Assembly: GCF_040105385.1 (NCBI RefSeq)
Contig: NZ_JBEDNQ010000008.1
Location: forward strand, 248,001-312,000
From: Pseudonocardia nematodicida
GTDB taxonomy: Bacteria > Actinomycetota > Actinomycetes > Mycobacteriales > Pseudonocardiaceae
DNA: 64,000 bases
Direction: 5' to 3'
Of this stretch, positions 1 through 8,805 are shown piece by piece. How positions within the stretch are numbered: the first letter of the stretch is position 1; every line of letters begins with the position of its first letter. The translations under genes and the position numbers were made by a program. The notes under the pieces are model-generated. The model made no database searches and was not told the origin of the DNA. It worked only from the letters and a program-made list of their open reading frames with translations.

Positions 1-554
1 CCAGCATCGACGCCATCTCGTCGGCCGCCGCGGTGTCGACCCGCACGATCTACAACCACTTCGCCGACAAGGAGGAGCTGTTCCGGACCGTGATCCGGGA
101 GAGCTCCGCCCAGGTCGCCGAGGCCCAGTTCGAGATCATCGAGCGGCACCTCGAGGTCGACGGACCGGCCGGCCTCGAGGAGGCGCTCGTCGCGTTCGGG
201 CTGGAGTGGGCGACACCGACGCCCGAGTACGCCGACCACTACGCGCTCGTCCGGCAGATCAACGCCGAGATCGAGCACATCCCGAAGGAGACGGTCCGCA
301 CGTGGCAGCGCACCGGCCCGCATCGGGTCATGCGCGACCTCGCCTACCGGCTGGGCCGGCTCGCCGAGCGAGGTCTGCTGGATGTCGACGATCCCGACCG
401 GGCCGCCCTGCACCTGGCTCTTCTGGTGTCGACGACTTCACCCGCCTATCTGGCCACGACGCTGTCGCCGGCCGAGGTCGAGATGATGGTGCGCGCCGGG
501 GTGCGGACGTTCCTGCACGGGCACGCGCCGGATCAGGGCCGCCCCATGCGGTAG
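1..554 (+). CDS. TetR-family transcriptional regulator (5' end outside window)
   Basis: The frame is open from the left edge, so the start and the first part of the DNA-binding domain are missing. The visible N-terminus carries the second half of a TetR helix-turn-helix (AAAVSTRTIYNHFADKEELF), followed by an all-helical ligand-binding domain of about 150 residues. TetR proteins are usually repressors of exporters or catabolic genes. It lies near the exporter operon whose promoter carries a shared palindrome-like box and is a candidate for binding it, but that link is inference. Its 3' end overlaps the converging response-regulator gene by 22 bp. Family is certain; ligand unknown. Confidence 0.9.
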   Translation, partial: SIDAISSAAAVSTRTIYNHFADKEELFRTVIRESSAQVAEAQFEIIERHLEVDGPAGLEEALVAFGLEWATPTPEYADHYALVRQINAEIEHIPKETVRTWQRTGPHRVMRDLAYRLGRLAERGLLDVDDPDRAALHLALLVSTTSPAYLATTLSPAEVEMMVRAGVRTFLHGHAPDQGRPMR

Positions 555-1333
555 CCGACCCCGCGGACCGTCTCGATCCACGCCGCGTCACCCAGCTTGT
601 TGCGGACCGAGTTGACGTGCGTGTCGATCGTGCGCCGGGAGTACGAGCCGTCCCACACCTCGCGCAGCAGGCGGGACCGCGACACCACCCCGCCGCCGGC
701 CCGCACGAGCATGTGCAGCATGTCGAACTCCTTGCGGGACAGTTCGACCTCGGCATCCCCGACGCGGACCCGGCGCTCGACGGGATCGAGGGACAGCCCG
801 CCGGTCCCGGCGCCGATCGGCGGCGCACCCGACCGGAACCTGCGCAGCACGGCATCGATGCGGGCCCGCAGCTCGTACAGCCCGACCGGACGCACCACAC
901 AGTCGTCGGCCCCCGCCTGCAACCCGAGCACCCGGTCGACCTCCTCGGGACGCGCCGTCATCGCGATAATCGGGATGCCTGACAGGGCGACCAGGGAACG
1001 GCACAGGTCGAACCCGGCCCGGTCCGGGAGGTCGAGGTCAAGCAGCACGATGTCGACCTCGCTGTAGCGGTGCAGCGCCTCGATCGCCGATGCGGTGACC
1101 GCCGACCGGATCTCGTGCCGGCCGAGCTCCTGCGCCAAGTGGGCGGCGCGTTCGGTGTCCGGGTCGACCACCAGCACGCGCCGGCCGGCGACAGCCGTCG
1201 CCCCACCGAGCGGGACGCGCGCCGTCCACCGCCCGGAGATCGCCGGTTCGTCGGGTGCGGAATGGGATGCGTGGCACCGGTCGCACGCCGCCCCCACTTC
1301 GGCAGGTTCATTGTTCACGAGCGTGCTGCGCAT
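533..1333 (-). CDS. Atypical OmpR/JadR1-like response regulator
   Basis: A 266-residue protein with about 50 extra N-terminal residues, a receiver domain (starting RRVLVVDPD, with the acceptor Asp in VLLDLDLPD) and a C-terminal winged helix (RTIDTHVNSVRNKLG, ending in RGVGYRMG). The receiver lysine that contacts the phosphate (usual K-P) is Arg (CVVRPVG), so ordinary phosphotransfer may be altered. No sensor kinase gene lies nearby. Angucycline clusters commonly encode such orphan regulators (JadR1, LndI type), some of which sense pathway products instead of phosphorylation. It probably controls the adjoining polyketide genes; that role is inferred. ATG start, with a G-rich ribosome site about 8 nt upstream. 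Confidence 0.85.
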   Translation of the reverse strand: MRSTLVNNEPAEVGAACDRCHASHSAPDEPAISGRWTARVPLGGATAVAGRRVLVVDPDTERAAHLAQELGRHEIRSAVTASAIEALHRYSEVDIVLLDLDLPDRAGFDLCRSLVALSGIPIIAMTARPEEVDRVLGLQAGADDCVVRPVGLYELRARIDAVLRRFRSGAPPIGAGTGGLSLDPVERRVRVGDAEVELSRKEFDMLHMLVRAGGGVVSRSRLLREVWDGSYSRRTIDTHVNSVRNKLGDAAWIETVRGVGYRMGRP

Positions 1334-1487
1334 TGTGAGTCGCCCCCCGGCTGATCAACCGTCGAGTGCACTCCGTCGGGCCACTGCATTCAACGGTAAA
1401 CGACTGACGGAGCGATGACAACAAAGTTGTTCCGACTCACACAAGCCAAATCCAGCCGGAGTCCGGACCTCCCCTGCGCGAATCAAG

Positions 1488-2483
1488 TTAATGCCGGTCG
1501 ACCGGCTTCTCCCAGTCCTCCTCGCGCGGATCCACGCGTCGCCGCACGATGCCGTCGTCGCGCGGTCCGGGCGGCGGGAACCGGAACGTGTCGAAGTCCG
1601 TAGTCTCCCGGAAGGCCGGATGTCCGTACAGGTCGCGGGCGTAGTCCCACAGATTCGGGAAGTCGGCGAGGCCCCGTTCGCTGATCCCGCATGCTGGGTT
1701 GTAGGCGAGATCGAAACGCGCGAGCGTCGTCCAGAGACGGATATCCGAACCGGTCACCGAGGAACCGAAGAGAAAACGGCTGCGGGACAGCCGGCCGTCG
1801 AGCAGCTCGAACGCACCGACGACCTTTCCCGACCACGTGTCGTAATCGGACTGGGTGACCGCCCCGTCCGCCCGGTAGACGCCGTCGTTGACGTTCTCGT
1901 AGAGGTAGGAATCCATTGCGGACAACTCGTCCGCGAGATCCGCCGGGTAGAGGACCACGGCCGGATCGCTCCATCTCCGGAACGCGTGGTCGAGGTCCAC
2001 CAGGAGGTCCGACGGGTCGTTGCTGACGATCGTCCGCCGGTGGCGGTCCCACAGCACCGGCGTCGAGACATGTCCGGACCATCCGGGCGCCGTCGCCTCG
2101 TAGGCCTCCCGCAGCAGCAGGAACCCGTTCACCGGGTCGGCCCCCCGGCGTTCGCGGAACGCCCAGCCCCGGGCGTCCCGGCGGTCGTCGACGTAGCTCA
2201 GGGTCAGCACCCGCTCGAGTCCCAGGAGACGGCGCGCGATCGCGATGCGCTGCGCCCACCCGCAGCCCCACGACAGGTACAGGTGGTAGCGGCCGGGCTC
2301 GGCCCGGAATCCCCCCGCGCCGGCGGTCAGCCGGCCGCGGAACGGCGCCGCCGCCCGGCACCACCCCGACGGTCCCTGGTTGCCGCCGTGGCCGTAGGGA
2401 CCGAACCGCTCGACGTCGACCGGGCTCGCGTAGCGCGGGACCCGGCCCGATCCGGAGTCCGCGACGCCGGTGCCGGTGGTCAC
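1488..2483 (-). CDS. Glutathionyl-hydroquinone reductase-like (GST superfamily) protein
   Basis: A 331-residue protein of the ECM4/YqjG type: an N-terminal thioredoxin-fold segment with the signature HLYLSWGCGWAQR, then an alpha-helical GST C-domain. Family members reduce thiol-conjugated quinones and use the Cys in the C-x-W-A motif (here CGWA; CPWA is usual). Actinobacteria generally use mycothiol, so the natural thiol is uncertain. The GTG start overlaps the stop of the upstream LLM gene (GTGA), making it the last gene of the exporter operon. Next to a polyketide quinone cluster, processing or detoxification of quinone-thiol adducts is plausible. Confidence 0.8.
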   Translation of the reverse strand: MTTGTGVADSGSGRVPRYASPVDVERFGPYGHGGNQGPSGWCRAAAPFRGRLTAGAGGFRAEPGRYHLYLSWGCGWAQRIAIARRLLGLERVLTLSYVDDRRDARGWAFRERRGADPVNGFLLLREAYEATAPGWSGHVSTPVLWDRHRRTIVSNDPSDLLVDLDHAFRRWSDPAVVLYPADLADELSAMDSYLYENVNDGVYRADGAVTQSDYDTWSGKVVGAFELLDGRLSRSRFLFGSSVTGSDIRLWTTLARFDLAYNPACGISERGLADFPNLWDYARDLYGHPAFRETTDFDTFRFPPPGPRDDGIVRRRVDPREEDWEKPVDRH

Positions 2484-3403
2484 CGGGCGCCCACCGCGAC
2501 GCGCACGGCCGGAGCGATCTCCTCCGCCCAGCGGCCCAGCGCGATGTCGTCGCTCGTCGCGTCGGAGACGTGCAGCACGAAGCCGGCAGCGCCGTGCTCC
2601 AGCACCGCGGTGGTCAGCTCCTCGATCCACTGGTCCACCGAGCCCGCGATCCACCGGCCGTCGTCGTCCCGGGTCTCGGTCACCGGCCGGTCGGCGATCC
2701 GGGCGAGGACGTTGAACACGGTGCGGATCTCGGCGGGCGCACGGCCCACCCCGGCGGCGGCCTCGTCGATCACCGGCCGGGACCGGCGGTAGAGCGGGCT
2801 CACCCAGTCCGCGGCGTGCCCGGGGATCCACCCGTCCGCGTGCCGGCCGGTGACCTGCAGGGACCGGTGCCCGACCGAGCCCGTCCACACCGGTGGCGCG
2901 GCCACCGGGGCGGGGTCGATGCCGGTGATCGACGTCGACACACCCTCGAACGTCACCGGGTCTCCCCCACCGGACAGCTGCCGCAGCACGACGATCGCCT
3001 CCTCCAGCGCGGCCACCGCGTTCGACGGCGGCAGCGCCGGACCGCCCATCCGCGCGATGTCCCCGGGTGACCCGCCCGCGCCGAGCCCGAGCACCACCCG
3101 GCCGCCGGAGAGCGCGGACAGCGAGGTGACGGTGCGGGCGAGCAGCGGGGTCGGGCGCAGCGGGAGGTTGGTGACGCTGACCGCGGTCGTGATCTGCCCG
3201 GTCGCACCCAGGACCACGCCGAGCGTGGCGTACGCGTCGAGCTTCGCGCCGACGTAGGGATGGTCGGACACGGTCAGCAGGTCCAGCCCGGCCCGGTCCG
3301 CGCGCACGGCGACGCGCAGCAGGTCGGCGGCCCGGTCGACGCCCGAGCGCCACGGGCTGAAACCGAAGATCGGCGCCTTCGCGGATGTGGTCGGTGTGCT
3401 CAT
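2480..3403 (-). CDS. LLM-class flavin- or F420-dependent oxidoreductase
   Basis: A 307-residue luciferase-like TIM-barrel protein. Recognisable segments are the N-terminal FGFSPWRSGVD, the central SLSALSGGRVVLGLGAG and WTGSVGHRSLQVTGRHADGW. The family uses FMNH2 or F420H2 to oxidise or reduce small organic molecules; the substrate cannot be read from sequence. It sits third in the MFS-AKR-LLM-GST operon, 33 nt after the aldo/keto reductase, and its stop overlaps the next start. Cofactor choice between flavin and F420 is open. A second, unrelated LLM enzyme is encoded at 26.4-27.4 kb. Confidence 0.85.
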   Translation of the reverse strand: MSTPTTSAKAPIFGFSPWRSGVDRAADLLRVAVRADRAGLDLLTVSDHPYVGAKLDAYATLGVVLGATGQITTAVSVTNLPLRPTPLLARTVTSLSALSGGRVVLGLGAGGSPGDIARMGGPALPPSNAVAALEEAIVVLRQLSGGGDPVTFEGVSTSITGIDPAPVAAPPVWTGSVGHRSLQVTGRHADGWIPGHAADWVSPLYRRSRPVIDEAAAGVGRAPAEIRTVFNVLARIADRPVTETRDDDGRWIAGSVDQWIEELTTAVLEHGAAGFVLHVSDATSDDIALGRWAEEIAPAVRVAVGAR

Positions 3404-3436
3404 CGGGGACTCCGGTTCGTCGGTGGGAGCGGCGGT

Positions 3437-4363
3437 TCAGCGGTGCGCGGGGGCGGGTCGCGGGGCGACGGGGTCGAGCTCGTCGAGCAGCTCGTCGGGC
3501 ACCGTGACCGCGGCGCCGGCGACCAGCTCGTCGATCCGCTCCGGCGTCGTGGTGCCGAACACCGGGGCGACCGGCACGCCCCAGTGCCGGGAGCGCGCGG
3601 AGATCCAGGCGTGGGTGATCGCGGCCGGGGGCAGCGAGAGCCGGGCGGCGAGCGCGCGCACCCGGCCGGGCAGCCCCGGGTCGCCGGGGAAGGTCGTGTC
3701 GAACTCGGCGTCGCGCGAGTCGTCGGTGGCGCTGAGCGTGCCCTGGGCCTGCGGCGACCAGGGCACGACGCCGATCCCGAGCTCGGCGCACACCGGGACG
3801 ACCTCCTCGACCTCGCGCGCGGCGACCGACCACTGCGACTGCAGCGCGGTGACCGGGTGCACGGAATGCGCGGCGCGCAGCTCCTGCCCGGTGACCTCGG
3901 ACAGCCCGATGTGCCGCACCTTCCCGGCGGCGACGAGCTCGGCCATGGCGCCGACCGACTCCTCGATCGGCACCTCCGGGTCGCGGCGGTGCAGGTAGTA
4001 GAGGTCGATCACGTCGACGCCGAGCCGGCGCAGGCTGGCCTCGCACGCCGGACGTGCGTACGCGGCGTCCCCCCGCAGCGAGAACTCGTCGCCGTCGCCG
4101 CGGACGACCCCGAACTTGGTCGCGAGCTGGACCTCGTCGCGGCGCCCGGCGATCGCCGCACCCACGATCTCCTCGTTCACGCCGCGGACGTACATGTCCG
4201 CGGTGTCGAGGAACGTGACGCCCGCGTCGAGGGCCCGGCGGATCGTGCGGTGGGCCCGTTCGGCCTCACCCGCGACCCCCTGCAACCCCATGCGCATGCA
4301 TCCGAGGCCGACGACGGGGACCTCGAGGCCGGCGCCGGGCCGGCCCAGGACGGTGCTCTTCAC
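3437..4363 (-). CDS. Aldo/keto reductase
   Basis: A 308-residue AKR-superfamily protein with the expected catalytic set: Asp-Tyr in DTADMYVRG, Lys in QLATKFG and His in YYLHRRDP. It should catalyse NADPH-dependent carbonyl reduction in the cytoplasm. The GTG start was chosen because it overlaps the stop of the MFS gene (GTGA) and follows a good GGAGGAG ribosome site; the longer upstream reading is not supported. Possible roles are reduction of a polyketide or sugar ketone, or detoxification; nothing in the sequence decides. Confidence 0.85.
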   Translation of the reverse strand: MKSTVLGRPGAGLEVPVVGLGCMRMGLQGVAGEAERAHRTIRRALDAGVTFLDTADMYVRGVNEEIVGAAIAGRRDEVQLATKFGVVRGDGDEFSLRGDAAYARPACEASLRRLGVDVIDLYYLHRRDPEVPIEESVGAMAELVAAGKVRHIGLSEVTGQELRAAHSVHPVTALQSQWSVAAREVEEVVPVCAELGIGVVPWSPQAQGTLSATDDSRDAEFDTTFPGDPGLPGRVRALAARLSLPPAAITHAWISARSRHWGVPVAPVFGTTTPERIDELVAGAAVTVPDELLDELDPVAPRPAPAHR

Positions 4364-5859
4364 AGGTGACTCTCCTCCTCGGTGGGGACGACCGCCGGCC
4401 GGGCCCGGCTGGTCAGGTACAGCACGGCGGCGCCGGCGAGGACGCACAGCCCCGCGACGAGCCCGAGTCCGACCCGCCATGCCGCCGTGTACTGCTCGGC
4501 GAGGTACCCGGCGTCGCCGCCGGACAGGTCGCCCAGGGCGACCCGGCCGGCGAGCTCCCGGTCACCGGTCCCTGCCTGCACGACGGTGACGAGCACGGCA
4601 CCGAACACCGCGAGCGCCACCGTGTTGGCGGCGCTGCGCATCGTGTTGAGCAGGCCGGACGCCATGCCGACGCGGTCGGCGTCGACGAGGTCCAGGGCCT
4701 GCGCGTCGATCAGGCCGACGGCCGCCCCGTTGCCCAGCCCGAGCAGCAGCAGCGGTCCGGCCAGGGTGAGGACCGCTCCGCCGGGCGACAGGCCGACGAG
4801 CCACGCGTTGCCGGCCGCCAGACAGCCGACCGCGATGCCGACGACGACCCGCGCGGGCACCCCGCGGGCGACGACCTGCCCGGCCAGCGGCGGTACGAGC
4901 AGCACCGGCACGGTCATCACCAGCATGAGGGCCCCGGCCTCCTGAGCGGACAGCCCGCCTGCCCCCTGCAGCCAGGTCGGCAGGTAGACCAGGACCCCGA
5001 CCGTGCCGAAGGCGAGCGTGACGGCGGCCAGCAGCCAGCCGACGAACCGGCGGTCGCCGACCAGGCCGAGATCCAGGACCGGGTCCGCAACGCGCCGCTG
5101 CACCACCGCGAAGGCGACCAGCAGCAGCGCGCCCACGCCGGCCGAGGCCAGCACGACCGGGTCGCCCCACCCGGCCTGCGAGACGCGGTTGACGCCGAAC
5201 ATCAGCCCGACCATCCCGGTGACGAACAGCAGCGTCCCGGTCAGGTCGAACCGCGGACGGACCGACGCCGTGGACTCCCGCATCGCCGGGGTCCCGGCCA
5301 GCACGACGAGCCCCGCCGCGGCGAACACCGCGAACATCGCCCGCCAGCCGAACGTCCCGACCAGCCAGCCGGCGACGGTCGGCCCGAACGCCAGGCCGGT
5401 CCCGACGACCGCACCGACGGCACCGAACGCGCGGGTCCGGGCCGGTCCGGTGAAGGTGCTCGCCAGGATCGCGCCGCCGCAGGCCAGCACGGCCGCGGCT
5501 CCGACGCCCGACAGCGTCCGGGCGGTGTCGAGCAGCAGGACGTCGCCGGACAGCGCCGCTCCCAGCGTGCTCAGCGTCCAGACGACGACGCCCGCCGCGA
5601 AGACCAGCCGGCGCCCGACCCGGTCCCCGAGCGAGCCCGCGACGAGCATCAGGCAGGTGGCGGCGAGGAAGTAGCCGGTCACGACCCACTGCAGGGCCGC
5701 GCCGCTGCCGCCGAGCTCGGCGGAGATCTCCGGCAGCGCCACGCTCGTCCCGGACATGGCCATCGGGACGACGAGGAACCCGATCAGCACCCCGCCGAGC
5801 GTGAGCGCGGTGCGGACCGGGCCACCCGGGGTGTCACTGACTCGTTCGGAAGCACTCAC
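4360..5859 (-). CDS. MFS exporter, DHA2 (EmrB/QacA-like) family
   Basis: About 499 residues with 14 predicted membrane segments, the motif-A loop SLGDRVGRRLVF after TM2 and a motif-C-like proline/glycine region, typical of proton-driven multidrug and antibiotic exporters. It probably exports the aromatic product or confers self-resistance. I prefer the GTG start (VSASERVSD): it lies exactly 6 nt downstream of a TACTAT -10 element, giving a leaderless transcript. A TTG start five codons upstream would lie inside the promoter. It is first in the four-gene MFS-AKR-LLM-GST operon. Confidence 0.9.
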   Translation of the reverse strand: MSASERVSDTPGGPVRTALTLGGVLIGFLVVPMAMSGTSVALPEISAELGGSGAALQWVVTGYFLAATCLMLVAGSLGDRVGRRLVFAAGVVVWTLSTLGAALSGDVLLLDTARTLSGVGAAAVLACGGAILASTFTGPARTRAFGAVGAVVGTGLAFGPTVAGWLVGTFGWRAMFAVFAAAGLVVLAGTPAMRESTASVRPRFDLTGTLLFVTGMVGLMFGVNRVSQAGWGDPVVLASAGVGALLLVAFAVVQRRVADPVLDLGLVGDRRFVGWLLAAVTLAFGTVGVLVYLPTWLQGAGGLSAQEAGALMLVMTVPVLLVPPLAGQVVARGVPARVVVGIAVGCLAAGNAWLVGLSPGGAVLTLAGPLLLLGLGNGAAVGLIDAQALDLVDADRVGMASGLLNTMRSAANTVALAVFGAVLVTVVQAGTGDRELAGRVALGDLSGGDAGYLAEQYTAAWRVGLGLVAGLCVLAGAAVLYLTSRARPAVVPTEEESHL

Positions 5860-5887
5860 GGCACCATAGTACAACGATCAGTGCATT
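5859..5887 (-). promoter_or_regulatory. Exporter-operon promoter with TetR-type operator box
   Basis: On the minus strand a TACTAT -10 hexamer (5871-5866) is followed by 6 nt and the GTG of the MFS gene, so the transcript is probably leaderless. Overlapping it is AATGCACTGATCGTTGTAC, an imperfect dyad with arms ATGCA and TGTAC around 8 bp. The same box with two changes, in the same position relative to -10 and start codon, lies in front of the ABC-importer operon at 32775-32796. The arms fit a TetR-family site, but a sigma-factor element is an alternative. No good -35 is visible. Confidence 0.6.
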
Positions 5888-6393
5888 TATCTAGCATGTT
5901 CGTTGCTCCCAGGTGGGGTGCCGCGGGTCCAGACGAGATCGAAGTCGAACCGGGCGATCCGCCAGCCGCGCGCCGTCCGGACCACCCGGGCCGTGTAGTG
6001 CCCGCCGATCGCGAAGTGCTCGGTGCGGTCGTGCGCGTCGGGCAGGTGGACCGCCTGCAGGTGCGCCGTCGCGGTGGCCCGGGCGGGGTCGTCCGGGTCG
6101 GGGTCGACCCGGTGGTTGGTGCTGCTGTGGTGGGTCCTGGCGAACGTGGTGCGGGCGAGCTCCTGGAAGGAGCGCAGGCCGTCGATCCCGACGTAGGTCC
6201 CCATCGGGAACGCGACGACCGCGTCCTCGGTGAACACGCTCTCCAGCCAGGAGTCGGTGTGCCGTTGCCGGTCCAGCGCGCCGACGTAGGAGTCGAGCAG
6301 GTCGACGACGTCGGCCCGGTCCAGCAGGCGGCGCAGGCGGGCGGCGGTGTCGGCGGCGGTGTCGTCGGCGGTGTCGTCGGGTTCAGCGGGCAT
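5887..6393 (-). CDS. SnoaL/NTF2-like polyketide cyclase or hydroxylase family protein
   Basis: A 168-residue single-domain SnoaL_4/NTF2-fold protein (helical start LRRLLDRADVVDLLDSYV, then a mixed beta sheet ending RGWRIARFDFDLVW). In aromatic polyketide clusters this fold serves as ring cyclase, hydroxylase accessory (SnoaL2/AclR type) or epimerase. It is the last gene of the long biosynthetic operon, overlapping the 2,3-dehydratase gene by 11 bp. Its stop codon touches the operator of the next operon, so the two transcription units abut without a spacer. Exact reaction unknown. Confidence 0.8.
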   Translation of the reverse strand: MPAEPDDTADDTAADTAARLRRLLDRADVVDLLDSYVGALDRQRHTDSWLESVFTEDAVVAFPMGTYVGIDGLRSFQELARTTFARTHHSSTNHRVDPDPDDPARATATAHLQAVHLPDAHDRTEHFAIGGHYTARVVRTARGWRIARFDFDLVWTRGTPPGSNEHAR

Positions 6394-7810
6394 CGGGGCG
6401 TCCTCCCAGGACGAGTGCGGCCACGAGCGTCCGGGCCGCGACGTTGACCTGCCGTCCCTGTCCGGTCAGGGCCGAGAGCTGGGCCGGTGTGACCCAGCAG
6501 AAGCCGGGCGGGGGTACCAGCGGCGCGCGCTCGTCGTCGAGCTCGACGATCACGTACCGGGTCAGCGCGTCGAGGAACCGGCCGCCCTCCTCGGAGTGCA
6601 CGACGTCGTGGTGCACCTCGGTACCGGGCGTCCCGGCACCGTCCGCCCCGGACAGGGCCTCGAGCACCGTTCGCAGGAACGGGGGCCGGCGCTCCTCCGG
6701 CTCGCCGGTCCAGAGCCCGGGCACCGTCTGGACGGTCGGGGCCACCTCCGCCCCGTGCAGCAGGCCCGGTTCGAGCTTGGCCGCGGCCAGCAGGTGCGGC
6801 ACGCCGTCGAACCGGCGCAGCACGAACGCCGCGAGACCGTCGCCCCGGGGGGCGACGAGCGGCTGGGTCCAGCCCGGGACCTCCCGGCTCCCGGCGCGGA
6901 CGTCGACGGCGACGACGTGGAAGTGCCGGTCGTCCGGGCGGCGCAGGGCGTACTCGTCGCGCTCCCAGCCGGTCACCCGGGCCAGCGGGATCCGGGTCGC
7001 GGCCAGGTCGTGCCGGGAGCGCCGGGCGGTCAGCCAGGACGCCAGGCCGGCGTCGGTCCGCAGCGCCGGGCCGCCGGGCGCGACGGCGGGCAGGCAGGAC
7101 AGCACGGTGCGGGCGTCCATGTTCACGGTGGTGTCCCGCGTGAGCAGCGCCGCGACCTGCCCGAGGGTGAGCCAGCGGAAGTCCTCGTGCGCCGGGACGT
7201 CCGCAGTGGTCTCGACGAGCATGTTGCGGTTGAACTTGCGGTGGAACCACGCGCCATGTTCGGACTGGAGCACGTCGGCGATCACCCGGGCCGGGTCCGG
7301 TGCGGTGAAGTGCTCCAGGAACCGCACCGCGGCCCCGGCGTGCGCGCCGGTGTAGTTGCTGCGGGTGGCCTGGACGGTCGGGGACAGCTGCACCAGCCCC
7401 GGGTTCCCCGGCTCCATCTTCGCCTGCACGAGCACGTGCAGCACGCCGTCGAACTCCCGGGCGAGGATCCCCAGGATGCCGATCTCGGGCTGGTCGATGA
7501 TCGGCTGCTGCCAGGCCGGGACCGGGCCGGTGGCCCCGGTGACCGACAGCCCGCCGATGCTGAAGAACCGCCCGGTGCGGTGCCGCAGGTCGCCGGTGTG
7601 GTCGTCGAAGTACCAGCCGTCGAGCGCGGCGAACGGGATGCGTCCGACCTCGAAGCGGTGGGCGCGGCTGCGCTCGGCCAGCCAGCCGGGGACCGCGTCG
7701 GTCCGCAGGTCGTGGCCCTCCTCGACGGCGGCGAGCGAGCGGGCGATCCGCCGGTGCAGTGTCGCGTCGCTGCGCGGGAGCAGGGCGGCACCGGTGGGCG
7801 CGCCGGTCAT
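6383..7810 (-). CDS. NDP-hexose 2,3-dehydratase
   Basis: A 475-residue protein made of two related halves, as in TylX3/SpnO/JadO. Each half has a QP-containing strand (WQQPIIDQPEIG and WTQPLVAP) and an A-K-x-E-P-G signature (AKMEPGNPG and AKLEPGLLHG). It removes water from dTDP-4-keto-6-deoxyglucose, giving the 2-deoxy-3,4-diketo sugar. The usual next step to a neutral sugar is a 3-ketoreductase, which is absent; a 3-aminotransferase is present instead, so the pathway heads for an amino sugar. The ATG overlaps the stop of the ketoreductase gene. Confidence 0.92.
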   Translation of the reverse strand: MTGAPTGAALLPRSDATLHRRIARSLAAVEEGHDLRTDAVPGWLAERSRAHRFEVGRIPFAALDGWYFDDHTGDLRHRTGRFFSIGGLSVTGATGPVPAWQQPIIDQPEIGILGILAREFDGVLHVLVQAKMEPGNPGLVQLSPTVQATRSNYTGAHAGAAVRFLEHFTAPDPARVIADVLQSEHGAWFHRKFNRNMLVETTADVPAHEDFRWLTLGQVAALLTRDTTVNMDARTVLSCLPAVAPGGPALRTDAGLASWLTARRSRHDLAATRIPLARVTGWERDEYALRRPDDRHFHVVAVDVRAGSREVPGWTQPLVAPRGDGLAAFVLRRFDGVPHLLAAAKLEPGLLHGAEVAPTVQTVPGLWTGEPEERRPPFLRTVLEALSGADGAGTPGTEVHHDVVHSEEGGRFLDALTRYVIVELDDERAPLVPPPGFCWVTPAQLSALTGQGRQVNVAARTLVAALVLGGRPDAR

Positions 7811-8805
7811 CGCAGGGCACCTTCGCGGTCGCCGGCCACGAACCGCACGGTCGCGGCCAGGCCGTCGTCGAGCGGCACCGCTGGGCGCCACCCGGTCGCC
7901 GCCCGGAACCCCGACGCGTCGACGGTCACGTGCCGGAAGTCCCCCGACTCGGCGTGCGCGGGCGGGTCCACCGTGACGACGTCGACCGGCGGCGCGCCGG
8001 TGTGCTCCCCGACCAGCCGGGCGACGGTGGTGAAGGCCTCCCCCAGCGGCGTCCCGGTGCCGGTGCCCAGGACCCAGTGCCGGCCGCCGAGCCGGTCCAG
8101 GTGGTCCCCGGCCCGGACCAGCGCGGACGCGGCGTCGGAGACGTGCAGCAGGTCGCGGCGGACGGTGCCGTCGTGCCACATGGTGATCGGCTCACCGGCG
8201 ACGGCCCGGCGGACCATCGTGCTGACGACGCCCTTGTCGCGGGCCGTCGAGTCCGGCGCGTACCCGTAGACGGTCGGCAGCCGGACCGACGTCCCGCGCA
8301 GCACGCCGTCGGCGTGCGCACGCAGCAGGAGCTGCTCGGCCGCGAGCTTCTGGCGGTCGTACCCGCCGCGTGGCCGGTCGGGTTCGCCGCCGTCGACGAC
8401 GTCGCCGTCCGGGGTCCCCACCTGGGACACCGCACCGGCGAACACGACGCCGGCGGGCGGGCCGGGGCGGTGGGCGAGCGCCTCGACCAGGTCGCGCACG
8501 ACGCCGACGTTGACCCGCTCGGCGGCGGCGTCGCCGTCGCCGATCCGCCAGGTCCCCGCCCCGGCGATGTAGGCCACGGTGTGGATCACCAGGTCGCCGT
8601 CGGCGACCACGCCGGCGACCGCCCCGGGTTCGGCGAGGTCGGCGGACACCGGCTCGACCCGGGCCCGGGACCCGGGTGGCACGACCGGGGTGCCCCGGGA
8701 CACCGCCCGCACCGTGACGTCGCGGCGGGCGAGCTCGCGCAGCACCGCCGAGCCGACGAAGCCGGTGGCCCCCAGCAGGACCACGGTCGGGCGCCGGGCC
8801 GTCAC
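7807..8805 (-). CDS. NDP-hexose 4-ketoreductase (SDR family)
   Basis: A 332-residue extended SDR with the N-terminal NAD(P) motif LLGATGFVGSAVL and the active-site YDRQK (Tyr-x-x-x-Lys). Homologues such as JadV, UrdR and DnmV reduce the 4-keto group as the last step of deoxysugar formation and set its C4 configuration. GTG start overlapping the epimerase stop (GTGA); the stop overlaps the 2,3-dehydratase start. The stereochemical outcome (axial or equatorial OH) cannot be read from sequence. Confidence 0.88.
   Translation of the reverse strand: MTARRPTVVLLGATGFVGSAVLRELARRDVTVRAVSRGTPVVPPGSRARVEPVSADLAEPGAVAGVVADGDLVIHTVAYIAGAGTWRIGDGDAAAERVNVGVVRDLVEALAHRPGPPAGVVFAGAVSQVGTPDGDVVDGGEPDRPRGGYDRQKLAAEQLLLRAHADGVLRGTSVRLPTVYGYAPDSTARDKGVVSTMVRRAVAGEPITMWHDGTVRRDLLHVSDAASALVRAGDHLDRLGGRHWVLGTGTGTPLGEAFTTVARLVGEHTGAPPVDVVTVDPPAHAESGDFRHVTVDASGFRAATGWRPAVPLDDGLAATVRFVAGDREGALR

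Noticed and set aside
1488..4046. An 852-residue minus-strand reading covering three gene regions
   Set aside because: Only the last third (the GST-like protein) has family signatures; the rest is the antisense/out-of-frame image of the LLM and aldo/keto reductase genes with low-complexity Arg/Gly composition.
4366..6447. A 693-residue plus-strand reading opposite the MFS gene
   Set aside because: High-GC shadow frame, Gln/Arg/Asp-rich, no motif; the opposite strand has a clear 14-TM exporter.
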